A stretch of 64,000 nt of DNA. Source: Azospirillum endophyticum (GTDB lineage Bacteria; Pseudomonadota; Alphaproteobacteria; Azospirillales; Azospirillaceae). The stretch's first letter is position 1; each line of letters opens with the position of its first letter. A program made the translations under genes and the position numbers. The stretch covers positions 24,196-88,195 of the forward strand of contig NZ_JAENHM010000067.1 of the NCBI RefSeq assembly GCF_016595245.1. Direction: 5' to 3'. Under the pieces are notes generated by a model, which saw only the letters and a list, made by a program, of their open reading frames with translations, searched no databases and was not told where the DNA came from. This document shows positions 56,667 to 64,000 of the stretch, piece after piece.

Positions 56667-57124
56667 GCCGTCACCCGCCCCGTCGCTTGGCGCCCGATGG
56701 AGAACACGTCCTCGCCCACCTGCACCGTGTCGCCCTGCTGGTTGCGCACGGTGACGCCGACGCGGACGATTCCGCGGTCGGGCTTGGAGGCGCTGGGGCG
56801 GACCTCCAGCACTTCGGCCTCATACTGGATGGTGTCGCCGGCGAAGACCGGGCCGACGAAGCGGCGGCGGGTTTCCAGGAAGGCGAGGATCGCCCAGTCG
56901 TCGATGGCGGAGCGCAGGCCGGTGCTCATCGAATGGGTCAGCATGCCATGGGCGATGGTGCGGCCGAAGCCGTTCGCCTTGGCCGCCTCGGCGTCCATGT
57001 GCAACGGGTTGAAGTCGCCGGTCAGCCCGGCGAACCAGACGATGTGCGCCTCGGTCACGGTGACGCGGGTGGACAGCGCCCGGGCGCCCGGTTCGATGTC
57101 GTCGAGGTGGATGGGGTCGGTCAT
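56663..57124 (-). CDS. MaoC-family (R)-specific enoyl-CoA hydratase
   Basis: A protein of 153 residues from ATG 57124. Hot-dog fold with the hydratase-2 motif at FAGLTGDFNPLHMD: Asp37 and His42 form the D-x4-H catalytic pair, followed by FGRTIAHGMLTHSM. It hydrates a trans-2-enoyl-CoA to the (R)-3-hydroxyacyl-CoA, which the neighbouring SDR can oxidise and the thiolase cleave. Overlaps both neighbours by four bases (ATGA), so the trio is translationally coupled. Confidence 0.9.
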   Translation of the reverse strand: MTDPIHLDDIEPGARALSTRVTVTEAHIVWFAGLTGDFNPLHMDAEAAKANGFGRTIAHGMLTHSMSTGLRSAIDDWAILAFLETRRRFVGPVFAGDTIQYEAEVLEVRPSASKPDRGIVRVGVTVRNQQGDTVQVGEDVFSIGRQATGRVTA

Positions 57125-57537
57125 GCGTCGCTCCCTGATGCGTCGCCGGGGGGCCGGAAAATCGGCAGGCTGACGGTCTCGTCCAGGCGATGGAAGGCGA
57201 CGGCCAGCGGCAGGCCGGCGCGCAGATCGCTTTCGGCGACGCCCTCGATCCGCGAGAAGATCGTGACGCCCTCCTCCAGGCGGACCAGCGCGCAGGTGTA
57301 GGGATCGCCGCGGGTGTTGCCGCGATGGACGACGGAATAGCTGAGCAGTTCGCCGCGCCCGCTCGCCTCGACCCAGTCGGGGGTGGCGTGGGGGGCGTGG
57401 ATGGAGTGGGCACGCGGATACCATTGGTACCGGGCGGTCTCCGGGCAGCGCTGGATCAGGAAGCGTCCCTCGCGCGCCGCCTCCCAGAAGGGGGCCGATG
57501 TCTCGTCGAGGATCGGCAGCGTGGTCATGGCGGTCAT
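57121..57537 (-). CDS. DUF35 OB-fold protein with degenerate zinc ribbon
   Basis: A protein of 138 residues; ATG 57537 (GGGGGA five bases upstream) or 57528. The C-terminal OB-fold (about residues 60-125) has SYSVVHRG and YTCALVRLEEGVTIFSRI, as in DUF35 acyl-CoA-associated proteins that bind thiolases as substrate shuttles. The N-terminal rubredoxin-like zinc ribbon normally has four Cys; here only one remains (QRCPETARYQWYPR, then HSIHAPH), so zinc binding in the usual form is lost, though the histidines might substitute. It lies nine bases after the thiolase gene, which is its expected partner. Confidence 0.85.
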   Translation of the reverse strand: MTAMTTLPILDETSAPFWEAAREGRFLIQRCPETARYQWYPRAHSIHAPHATPDWVEASGRGELLSYSVVHRGNTRGDPYTCALVRLEEGVTIFSRIEGVAESDLRAGLPLAVAFHRLDETVSLPIFRPPGDASGSDA

Positions 57538-57546
57538 GGGATCCCC

Positions 57547-58716
57547 CTACACGGTGAGGATGGCGGTGGCGGCGGAGCAGAAGGTGCCGCCCAATCCGTG
57601 GGCCAGCGCGACTTTGGCGTCCGCCACCTGGATTCCCGGACCGTCGCCGCGCAGCTGGCGGACGCTCTCGATCAGGGTGAAGATGCCGCGCTTGCCCGGA
57701 TGGTTGGAGGACAGGCCGCCGCCGTCGGTGTTGGTCGGCAGGCTGCCGCCATCGGCCGCCAGATTGCCGGCCGCGACGAAGGGGCCGCTCTCGCCGCGAC
57801 CGCAGAAACCGAGATCCTCCAGCGCCAGCATCGGCGTGATGGTGAAGGCGTCGTAGATCTGCGCCACATCGATGTCGGCGGGGGTCATCCCGGCCATGGC
57901 GAAGGCGCGCGGTCCGGACAAGGCGGCGGGGGTGGACAGGTCGTCGGGGATCTGGCTGTTCTGGGTCCGGGCGACGGCCGCACCATAGCCGGCCAGATAG
58001 ACCGGACGGCGCTTCAGGTCGCGTGCCCGCTCGCGGCTGGTCATCACCACCGCACCGCCGCCGTCGGTGACGACGCAGCAGTCCAGCCGGTGCAGCGGCG
58101 AGGCGATCACCGGCGATGCCAGCACGTCCTCCACCGTGATCGGCTTGCGCAGCCGGGCCTGGGGGTTGGCAGCGGCGTGCTCGCGGAAGGTGACGGCGAC
58201 CCGGGCCAACTGCTCCGGCGTGGTGCCGTAGAGGTCCATGTGGCGCCGGGCGAACAGCCCGTAGGTGGAGATCAGCGTCGGCGCATAGGGGATCTCGTAC
58301 TGGCCCGGCCCGGCGGGGAAGACGAAGGGATCGAAGGAGGGGGTGGAGAGCGGCCACCAGCGCGGGCAGGCGGCGTAGCTGATGACCACCACCTCGGCCA
58401 GCCCGGTGGCAATGGCCGCGGCGGCCTGTCCCGCCTGCAGGATGTAGGAGCAGCCGCCGACGTCGGTGCTGTTCACGTAGGTCGGCTGGATGCCGATGTA
58501 TTCGGCCAGTTCGATGACGTCCATCGTGCCGCCGCCCTCGGCCCAGTCGCCGGACGCCGCACAGAGCCCGTCCACGTCCTTCAGCGTCAGCCCGGCATCG
58601 TCGAGCGCGCCCAGGATGCACTCCATCTGGAGGGCGAAGGGATGGACGCGCGGCGCGTCGCGGCGGGGAGACTCATAGGCGCCGACGATGGCGGTCTTGC
58701 CTGAAAGGTCCTTCAC
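57547..58716 (-). CDS. SCP-x-type thiolase / acetyl-CoA acetyltransferase
   Basis: A protein of 389 residues from ATG 58716. Thiolase fold of the SCP2/sterol-carrier-like group: catalytic Cys89 in STDVGGCSYILQAG, DGGGAVVMTSRERA mid-chain, and C-terminal ALAHGLGGTFCSAATAIL with the catalytic His/Cys region. Such thiolases work with a DUF35 partner encoded next door, exactly as here, and cleave 3-oxoacyl-CoA of branched, steroid or aromatic-derived chains. First gene of the minus-strand thiolase-DUF35-MaoC-SDR operon. Confidence 0.9.
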   Translation of the reverse strand: MKDLSGKTAIVGAYESPRRDAPRVHPFALQMECILGALDDAGLTLKDVDGLCAASGDWAEGGGTMDVIELAEYIGIQPTYVNSTDVGGCSYILQAGQAAAAIATGLAEVVVISYAACPRWWPLSTPSFDPFVFPAGPGQYEIPYAPTLISTYGLFARRHMDLYGTTPEQLARVAVTFREHAAANPQARLRKPITVEDVLASPVIASPLHRLDCCVVTDGGGAVVMTSRERARDLKRRPVYLAGYGAAVARTQNSQIPDDLSTPAALSGPRAFAMAGMTPADIDVAQIYDAFTITPMLALEDLGFCGRGESGPFVAAGNLAADGGSLPTNTDGGGLSSNHPGKRGIFTLIESVRQLRGDGPGIQVADAKVALAHGLGGTFCSAATAILTV

Positions 58717-59140
58717 GCGCTGGTCGTCCTTTCACGGTTGCGGGAACCTGCGCCGACGGCGGGCGTCGGCGTGCAAAGGGAGGGCGTTGAATAAATATCG
58801 GAAGACGAGGGACGGGTCGGCACGGAGAACGGGAAGATGTCCCGGTGTCCCTCATAGACTTCGATCGTCACCGGTACGCTCCCGGCAAGATCGAGAATAC
58901 CGGACACCCTCCGTGTCACAAGCAGAAAAAAGTCTGCGCTCCGGTGCATGGGGCGCACCAATCGCCAGGGGCCGTCCGGTGCCTTTCCTGCACCGGATTG
59001 GGCCAAACTAAGCGATTGTTTTCCCGGCGCCGCGGCGCAAGCCTCTGGGCATCGCATTCCCGTCCAAACCCGGCCGGCGCCTTGCGGCGCGGCCCCGTCC
59101 GGCCCGTATCCCAGTGCCCGGCAGCCCCGAAGGACCGCTC
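58717..59140. other. Divergent control region, thiolase / CoA-transferase
   Basis: A 424-base stretch between two divergent operons. It contains an AT-rich patch at about 58790-58803, possibly part of the minus-strand promoter, and several short dyads with no clear repeat. No gene is supported. Confidence 0.4.
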
Positions 59141-60343
59141 ATGACCAACACGGAAACCCAACGCCGGGACGGCCCGCTGGCCGGCGTGCGCGTTGTCGAT
59201 CTCACGCACATGCTGGCCGGGCCCTACAGCACCTGGCTGCTCGGCGCACTGGGCGCCGACGTCATCAAGATCGAGCGTCCGGGCAAGGGCGATTTCACCC
59301 GTGTCATCGCTCCTTTCAGCGATGACGAGAGCATTTACTTCATGAGCGTCAACCGCAACAAGCGGAGCCTTACGCTCAACTTGAAGGAGGAGAAGGGAAA
59401 GGAGATCTTCAGGCGCATCGTCGCCACCAGCGACGTGCTGGTGGAGAACAACCGGGCCGGCGCGATGGACCGGCTGGGGCTGGGCTACCGGGACCTGAAG
59501 GCGGTCAACCCGAAGCTGGTCTACGCCTCGATTTCCGGCTTCGGGCAGGACGGCCCCTACCGCCACCGGCCCTGCTTCGACGTGGTGGCCCAGGCGATGT
59601 CCGGCATGATGAGCATCACCGGCGAGCCGGGCGGCCAGCCATCCCGTGTCGGTGCCTCGATCGGCGACATCGGGTCGAGCCTTTTCGCCACCATCGGCAT
59701 CCTGTCGGCCCTGCAGAAGCGGGCCAGTACCGGAGAGGGCAGCTTCATCGACGTGGCGATGCTGGATTGCCAGCTGGCATTGATGGAGAACGCCATCGCC
59801 CGTTATCTCAACGCCGGCGACGTGCCGCGCGCGCTGGGCAGCCGACATCCCCTGATCGCGCCCTTCCAGTCCTTCCCCACCGCCGACAAGCCGATCGCCG
59901 TCTGCGTCGACACCAACGAGCAGTGGGAGCGGATGTGCGGCGCCATGGCGCTGGATCACCTGTTGACCGACCCGCGCTTCCTCACCGGATCGCAGCGCAA
60001 CGCCAACCACGCGGAACTCGAGCCGCTGCTGGTTCCGGTCTTCGTCACCCGGACGCGCGACGAGTGGCTGGACCGTTTCGACGAGGCCGACGTGCCGTCC
60101 AGCCCGATCAACAGCGTGCCCGATGCGCTGAACGACCCGCAGGTGGTCCACCGCGGCATGGTGGTGGAGGTGCCGCCCGGCTCCGGCAAGCGCTTCGCCG
60201 CCGTGCCGATCCACATGCAGGGCGCGCCGCTGGCAGCCGAAGTCCCGGCGCCGCGGCTGGGCGAGCACACCGATGCCATCCTGGCCGAGTTGGGCTTCGG
60301 GGATGCCGACATCGAGGCTCTGCGCATCGCCGCGGTGGTGTGA
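59141..60343 (+). CDS. CaiB/BaiF-type (class III) CoA-transferase
   Basis: A protein of 400 residues from ATG 59141 with AAGGA six bases upstream. Family features: VRVVDLTHMLAGPYSTWLLG, GADVIKIERPGKGDFTRV, SVNRNKRSLTLNLKEEKGKE, VLVENNRAGAMDRLGLGY and the catalytic Asp in SFIDVAMLDCQLAL (about residue 208). It transfers CoA from a donor (often succinyl-CoA) to a carboxylic acid. Its stop overlaps an ATG of the following LysR frame (TGATG). The divergent thiolase operon probably degrades the acyl-CoA produced here. In contrast to the homologue at 7242, the active-site Asp is intact. Confidence 0.9.
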   Translation: MTNTETQRRDGPLAGVRVVDLTHMLAGPYSTWLLGALGADVIKIERPGKGDFTRVIAPFSDDESIYFMSVNRNKRSLTLNLKEEKGKEIFRRIVATSDVLVENNRAGAMDRLGLGYRDLKAVNPKLVYASISGFGQDGPYRHRPCFDVVAQAMSGMMSITGEPGGQPSRVGASIGDIGSSLFATIGILSALQKRASTGEGSFIDVAMLDCQLALMENAIARYLNAGDVPRALGSRHPLIAPFQSFPTADKPIAVCVDTNEQWERMCGAMALDHLLTDPRFLTGSQRNANHAELEPLLVPVFVTRTRDEWLDRFDEADVPSSPINSVPDALNDPQVVHRGMVVEVPPGSGKRFAAVPIHMQGAPLAAEVPAPRLGEHTDAILAELGFGDADIEALRIAAVV

Positions 60344-60483
60344 TGACGGACGGACGGGGAAGGGCGCCCGGGGAGGAGACCGGCGGGCGGGCGGGCGACG
60401 GGGCGCGTGCGGCGCTGGCGAAAATGCTTCATGATGCCATCGGATCCGCCCCGTCACACCCAACCCCGATGGCCCATCCCCGC

Positions 60484-61389
60484 ATGGCGCGCCGCCTCCC
60501 TCCACTCCTCGCGCTTCGCGCCTTCGATGTCTTCGCCCGGTTGGGCACCGTGCGCGCCGCCGCCGACGAGCTGGCGGTGTCGCACACCGTGGTCTCCCGC
60601 CACATCCAAAACCTGGAGCAGTCGGTCGGCGTCAAGCTGGTGACCAAGTCGGGACGCGGCCTGTCGCTGACCCGCGAGGGCACCCGCTTCGCCGCCCAGA
60701 TGCACCGCGCCTTCGACCTGATCGCCGATGCCAGCAACGAGTTGCGCAACGGCGGGATCGAGGCGGTGCACATCTGCTGCCTTGCCGGCTTGGCCTCGCG
60801 CCGCCTGCTCGCCCGCCTGCCGGAGCTGGAGGCGGCGATGGCCGGGCGTGAGGTGATCCTGCAGCCGACCTCCGCCCGCCCCGACTTCAGCCGGGGCGAG
60901 GCCGACGCCGAGATCATGTACCTGGAGGATGGCGCCGTCGCCGAGGGGCTGCGGGCCGAGATGTTCGCCAAGCCCCGCATCCTCGCCATCGCCAGCCCGG
61001 AGTTCAAGATGCGCTACCCCGGCGTACGGACCCCTGCCGACCTGGTCGAACTGCCGCTGATCCACGAGCAGTCCACCGGCATGTGGGAGGCATGGCTGGA
61101 GGAGGCCGGGATCACCGACCCGCCCCGGCTGCGCGGCCCCCGTCTGTGGCAGGCCCATTTGACCATCGAGGCCGCTAGGCTCGGGCGTGGCGTGGCGCTG
61201 GTCAGCGACCTGCTGGTCGCCGACAACCTCGCCAACGGTGATCTGGTGGAGATGGTCGACAGCAACGTCACCATCGGCGGCTATTACTTCATCGCCCCGG
61301 CCCAGAAATGGAACACGCCGGTCATCGCCGCGATCCGGCAATGGCTGCGCGACGTGTTCCCGCAGCCGGACTCCAACCTGATCGCTTGA
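60484..61389 (+). CDS. LysR-family regulator, GcvA-like
   Basis: A protein of 301 residues if it starts at ATG 60484 (MARRLPPLLALRAFDVF, the usual GcvA-type beginning). In-frame ATGs at 60469, 60424 and 60343 exist; the last overlaps the CoA-transferase stop and would add a low-complexity 47-residue tail. Helix-turn-helix: TVRAAADELAVSHTVVSRHI (about residues 22-41), followed by the effector domain. Co-directional with the CoA-transferase rather than divergent, so it may be expressed with it and control the divergent thiolase/CoA-transferase promoter region or matB. Confidence 0.86.
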   Translation: MARRLPPLLALRAFDVFARLGTVRAAADELAVSHTVVSRHIQNLEQSVGVKLVTKSGRGLSLTREGTRFAAQMHRAFDLIADASNELRNGGIEAVHICCLAGLASRRLLARLPELEAAMAGREVILQPTSARPDFSRGEADAEIMYLEDGAVAEGLRAEMFAKPRILAIASPEFKMRYPGVRTPADLVELPLIHEQSTGMWEAWLEEAGITDPPRLRGPRLWQAHLTIEAARLGRGVALVSDLLVADNLANGDLVEMVDSNVTIGGYYFIAPAQKWNTPVIAAIRQWLRDVFPQPDSNLIA

Positions 61390-61426
61390 GCCCCCGTTTG
61401 ACCAAGATCGCTTCATAGCGTCCAGC

Positions 61427-61515
61427 GTCGTCATGCCCGGATTTGGTCCGGACATCTACGGCCGCAGCCCCACGGCCGTGACCTCGGACGGCCGGCGGAG
61501 CCCGGCCATGAGGCT
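61427..61515. repeat. Extragenic palindromic element (RPE/REP-like)
   Basis: Within the 209-base gap before matB: ATGCCCGGATTTGGTCCGGACAT-type hairpin at 61433-61455, ACGGCCG/CGGCCGT at 61458-61479, and a closing CCCGGCCATGA near 61501 that pairs with TCATGCCCGG at 61431. The layout resembles the palindromic mosaic elements dispersed in alphaproteobacterial genomes. Confidence 0.6.
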
Positions 61516-61598
61516 GTCGGGAAAAAGGCTCCGATGCCTTTCCATTCTCATCGTCCGGAGCGGCGTCGCCCGGCTCCCGGCCATCGCGGAACCAGATC

Positions 61599-63104
61599 AT
61601 GCCCAACAGTCTGTTCGACCATCTGCTGAACCCGGCCATCGACCCGTCCCGCCTCGCCGTCGAGAGTGCGGACGGCGTGCGCCACACCTATGGCGGTCTG
61701 CGCACTGCGACCGGCCGCATGGCGAATGCGCTGGTCGCCGCCGGCGTGCGTCCCGGCGACCGCATCGCCGTGCAGGTCGAGAAGTCGGTCGAGGCGTTGG
61801 TCCTCTACCTCGCCTGCCTGCGGGCCGGGGCGGTCTATCTGCCGCTGAACACCGCCTACACCGCGGCGGAGCTGAGCTATTTCGTCGGCGATGCCGAACC
61901 GGCCCTGGTCGTCTGCGATCCGGCGCGGCTCGACGCCACGGCGGCGCTGGCCGGGACGATCCCGGTACGCACGCTGGATGCGCGCGGCCGGGGCAGCCTG
62001 ACCGACGCGGCGGCCGGCCAGCCGGATGACTTCGCCACCGTCGTGCGCGGGCCTGACGATCTGGCGGCGATCCTCTACACCTCCGGCACCACCGGGCGGT
62101 CGAAGGGGGCGATGCTGACGCAGGACAATCTGCTGTCCAATGCGCGGGTGCTCCAAGCCGAATGGCGCTTCGGCCCGGACGACGTGCTGCTGCACGCCCT
62201 GCCGATCTTCCATACCCACGGGCTGTTCGTCGCCTGCAACCTCGTGCTGCTGTCCGGCGCCTCGATGGTTCTGTTGCCGCGCTTCGACCCGGCCGACGTC
62301 CTGGCCCGGCTGACGGCGGCGACGGTGATGATGGGGGTGCCGACCTTCTACACCCGCCTGCTCGACCAGGACGGGCTGACGCCGGAGGCGTGCCGGACCA
62401 TTCGTCTGTTCGTCTCCGGCTCCGCGCCGCTGTTGGCCGAGACGCATCGCGCCTGGGAGGACCGCACCGGTCACCGTATCCTGGAGCGCTACGGCATGAC
62501 CGAGACCGGGATGCTGACGTCCAATCCCTATGATGGTGATCGCGTGGCCGGTACGGTCGGCTTCCCGCTGCCGGGCGTCGACCTGCGCATCACCGACCCG
62601 GCGACCGGCGAGCCTCTCGCCGGCGACGCCATCGGCGCCATCGAGGTGCGTGGCCCGAACGTCTTCAAAGGCTACTGGCGCATGCCGGAGAAGACGGCGT
62701 CCGAGTTCCGGCCGGGTGGCTTCTTCATCACCGGTGACCTCGGCCGTGTCGACGGGCGGGGCTATGTCCATATCGTCGGGCGCGGCAAGGATCTGATCAT
62801 CAGCGGCGGCTTCAACGTCTACCCCAAGGAGGTGGAGGGCGAGATCGACGACTTGCCCGGGGTGCTGGAGAGCGCCGTGATCGGCATTCCCCATCCCGAT
62901 TTCGGCGAGGCCGTCGTCGCCGTCGTGGTTCCGGACGGTACGGCGCCCGTCACCGAGATCACCGTCATCGCCGCGCTGAAGGACCGGCTCGCCCGCTACA
63001 AGCAGCCCAAGCGCGTGGTGGTGGTAGACGAGCTGCCGCGCAACAGCATGGGCAAGGTGCAGAAGGCACAGCTGCGCAACGACCATGCGGGAGCGTTCGG
63101 ATGA
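61599..63104 (+). CDS. matB: Malonyl-CoA synthetase
   Basis: A protein of 501 residues. Acyl-adenylate-forming enzyme: P-loop LYTSGTTGRSKGAML (about residues 159-173), HTHGLFVACNLVLLSGASM, ERYGMTETGMLTSNPYDGDR, the hinge GDLGRVDGRGYVHIVGRGKD and the catalytic C-terminal Lys in PRNSMGKVQK. From memory it is collinear with characterised MatB proteins over its full length, including the EKSVEALVLYLACLRAG and FKGYWRMPEKT segments. It makes malonyl-CoA from malonate, ATP and CoA in the cytoplasm. Unusually, no MatA decarboxylase or MatC transporter is adjacent; instead the stop overlaps a thioesterase gene. Confidence 0.92.
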   Translation: MPNSLFDHLLNPAIDPSRLAVESADGVRHTYGGLRTATGRMANALVAAGVRPGDRIAVQVEKSVEALVLYLACLRAGAVYLPLNTAYTAAELSYFVGDAEPALVVCDPARLDATAALAGTIPVRTLDARGRGSLTDAAAGQPDDFATVVRGPDDLAAILYTSGTTGRSKGAMLTQDNLLSNARVLQAEWRFGPDDVLLHALPIFHTHGLFVACNLVLLSGASMVLLPRFDPADVLARLTAATVMMGVPTFYTRLLDQDGLTPEACRTIRLFVSGSAPLLAETHRAWEDRTGHRILERYGMTETGMLTSNPYDGDRVAGTVGFPLPGVDLRITDPATGEPLAGDAIGAIEVRGPNVFKGYWRMPEKTASEFRPGGFFITGDLGRVDGRGYVHIVGRGKDLIISGGFNVYPKEVEGEIDDLPGVLESAVIGIPHPDFGEAVVAVVVPDGTAPVTEITVIAALKDRLARYKQPKRVVVVDELPRNSMGKVQKAQLRNDHAGAFG

Positions 63105-63601
63105 GCGACGCCGCCCTGCCGCCCCTCCCCACCGAAATCCTGACCTCCGGGCCGTTGAGGGTCGCGGAGGAGTGGATCGACCTCTACGGCCACATGAACA
63201 TGGCGCGTTATGTCTCCCTGTTCGATGAAGTCGGTTATGCCCTCCAGGAGCGCTGGGGAGTGGGGGAGACCTACACGCGTGAAACCCGCAGGGGCCTGTT
63301 CGTGGTCGACGTCGCGGTCAGCTACAAGCGGGAACTGACGGCCGGCACGCCACTGAGGCTGGCGATGCGGCTGCTGAAGGCTGATTCCAAGCGTCTTGTC
63401 ACTCTGATGGAGCTGAGCCGAGGTGATGATGGCACGCTGGCCGCGACGATGGAGCAGCTCTCCGTCCACGCCGACCTGACGACGCGACGGGTCGTCCCCT
63501 TCGCGCCGCCGGTGGCGGAGCGGTTGCATGCCTTGGCGACTGTCCATGGGGCGCTTCCATTGCCGGCCGGTCACCACAGCCGGCTCACCGGTCGGGTATG
63601 A
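63101..63601 (+). CDS. Hot-dog acyl-CoA thioesterase
   Basis: A protein of 166 residues starting at ATG 63101, overlapping the matB stop by four bases (ATGA). 4HBT-type fold: EEWIDLYGHMNMARYVSLFD (about residues 23-42, with the Asp/His-Asn active-site loop) and TRRGLFVVDVAVSYKRELTA. The closest groups I recall are 4-hydroxybenzoyl-CoA-like and betainyl-CoA-like thioesterases. A thioesterase coupled to an acyl-CoA synthetase suggests recycling of CoA or removal of a wrongly charged acyl-CoA. Last gene before the rRNA promoter. Confidence 0.86.
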   Translation: MSDAALPPLPTEILTSGPLRVAEEWIDLYGHMNMARYVSLFDEVGYALQERWGVGETYTRETRRGLFVVDVAVSYKRELTAGTPLRLAMRLLKADSKRLVTLMELSRGDDGTLAATMEQLSVHADLTTRRVVPFAPPVAERLHALATVHGALPLPAGHHSRLTGRV

Positions 63602-63644
63602 GAATGGCAGGCTCACTTTTTTGCCGATCGATGAAAAAAAGGTC

Positions 63645-63674
63645 TTGCGCGGTTCGGGGCAGGCCGCATATAAG
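63645..63674 (+). promoter_or_regulatory. Candidate rRNA operon promoter
   Basis: TTGCGC (63645-63650), an 18-base spacer and TATAAG (63669-63674), with an A/T-rich stretch directly upstream (63617-63640) like an UP element. Transcription would start near 63681. Confidence 0.6.
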
Positions 63675-64000
63675 ACGCCTCCCGACGCGAACGACGCCGG
63701 CGCCGCCGAACCGGCAGCGACCGACACGCGAACGGGAAGCCCGACAAACCGGCGCTTGCGATCCGAACCCCAGAGGTTCGGTCGAGCATCCGGTTTCTGC
63801 ATCGGGCGGGTTCTTTGACAAGTACATACCGTGTTGTGAGAAGGGATGCGCAGGCGGCGGCAGTTGGTAGCCGTTGCGGCCTTGGGGTGCTGGCTCTTAG
63901 GGGATCGGCACAATGAGGATCGTCTGTGCATCTTTTGGACAGAGAAACTGTATCAGTATCGACGTTTCAGGAGGTCGCCTAGGCGGTCCTGTCAGTCGTG
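63675..64000 (+). other. Leader of an rRNA operon (16S gene beyond the window)
   Basis: No protein is encoded after 63601. GTTCTTTGACAA (63810-63821) matches the boxA antitermination element and the conserved sequence ahead of 16S rRNA in many alphaproteobacteria, and the following AGAAGGGATGCGCAGGCGG stretch looks like the pre-16S leader. The mature 16S start (AGAGTTTGATC) has not been reached at base 64000. Confidence 0.65.

Noticed and set aside
1..64000. CRISPR arrays, tRNA genes, phage genes or a replication origin
   Set aside because: I saw no regularly spaced repeats, no cloverleaf-like sequence with a CCA-type end, no phage structural genes and no DnaA-box or repABC-like region. A dedicated tRNA or repeat scan could still find something small.

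Overview
This is a GC-rich window from an alphaproteobacterium, most likely Azospirillum or a close Rhodospirillales relative. The inference rests on strong G/C third-position bias, protein families typical of plant-associated alphaproteobacteria (dppBCDF-like transporters, DgcA/StcD-type demethylase, HyuA/HyuB, HcnA/HcnB-like dehydrogenase subunits, MatB) and an alphaproteobacterial-style rRNA leader at the right edge. No housekeeping block is present. The window is an accessory catabolic region rich in LysR regulators, ABC importers and FAD-dependent amine/amino-acid oxidoreductases.

Layout. 1-4064: minus-strand operon of five secreted proteins, three with LprI-type (DUF1311) Cys motifs. 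4536-10717: MHS-family MFS transporter, LysR regulator, CaiB-type CoA-transferase, enoyl-CoA hydratase and a frameshifted aldehyde dehydrogenase; a 13-bp motif is shared by the two control regions. 11144-14117: LysR, DadA-like FAD oxidoreductase and an Lrp regulator. 14176-22456: oligopeptide-type ABC importer (block A), a DgcA/StcD-like N-methyl amino-acid demethylase and its divergent LysR. 22457-23101: decayed IS630 and IS110 remnants. 23102-28302: second copy of the importer (block B), with a nearly identical core but a diverged binding protein. 28369-42932: HAD proteins, class III aminotransferase, two double-GNAT proteins, OrdL/PuuB-like oxidase, two aldehyde dehydrogenases, tartrate/malate dehydrogenase, cupin, GhrA-like reductase, ArgE-like deacetylase and an EamA exporter. 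42955-50095: DadA-like FAD protein divergent from a tightly coupled hyuA-hyuB-hcnA-hcnB-like operon. 50215-50519: a third, inverted and internally deleted scrap of the lysR/binding-protein locus. 50855-55834: enoyl-CoA hydratase and an iron/polyamine-type ABC importer. 55908-58716: SDR, MaoC, DUF35 and thiolase operon. 59141-63601: CoA-transferase, LysR, malonyl-CoA synthetase MatB and a thioesterase. 63602-64000: promoter and leader of an rRNA operon whose 16S gene lies beyond the window.

Functional reading (inference). The central 14-50 kb looks built to import small N-containing compounds (N-methylated, cyclic or opine-like amino acids, polyamine derivatives) and strip them by demethylation, ring opening, FAD-linked dehydrogenation, transamination and aldehyde oxidation. 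The candidate for a poorly described system is the hyuA-hyuB-hcnA-hcnB operon with its divergent FAD partner, which couples an ATP-dependent hydantoinase/oxoprolinase to a three-subunit amino-acid dehydrogenase. A pair of LysR-type boxes lies between the two transcription units. The right-hand 8 kb is acyl-CoA chemistry feeding or draining malonyl-CoA.
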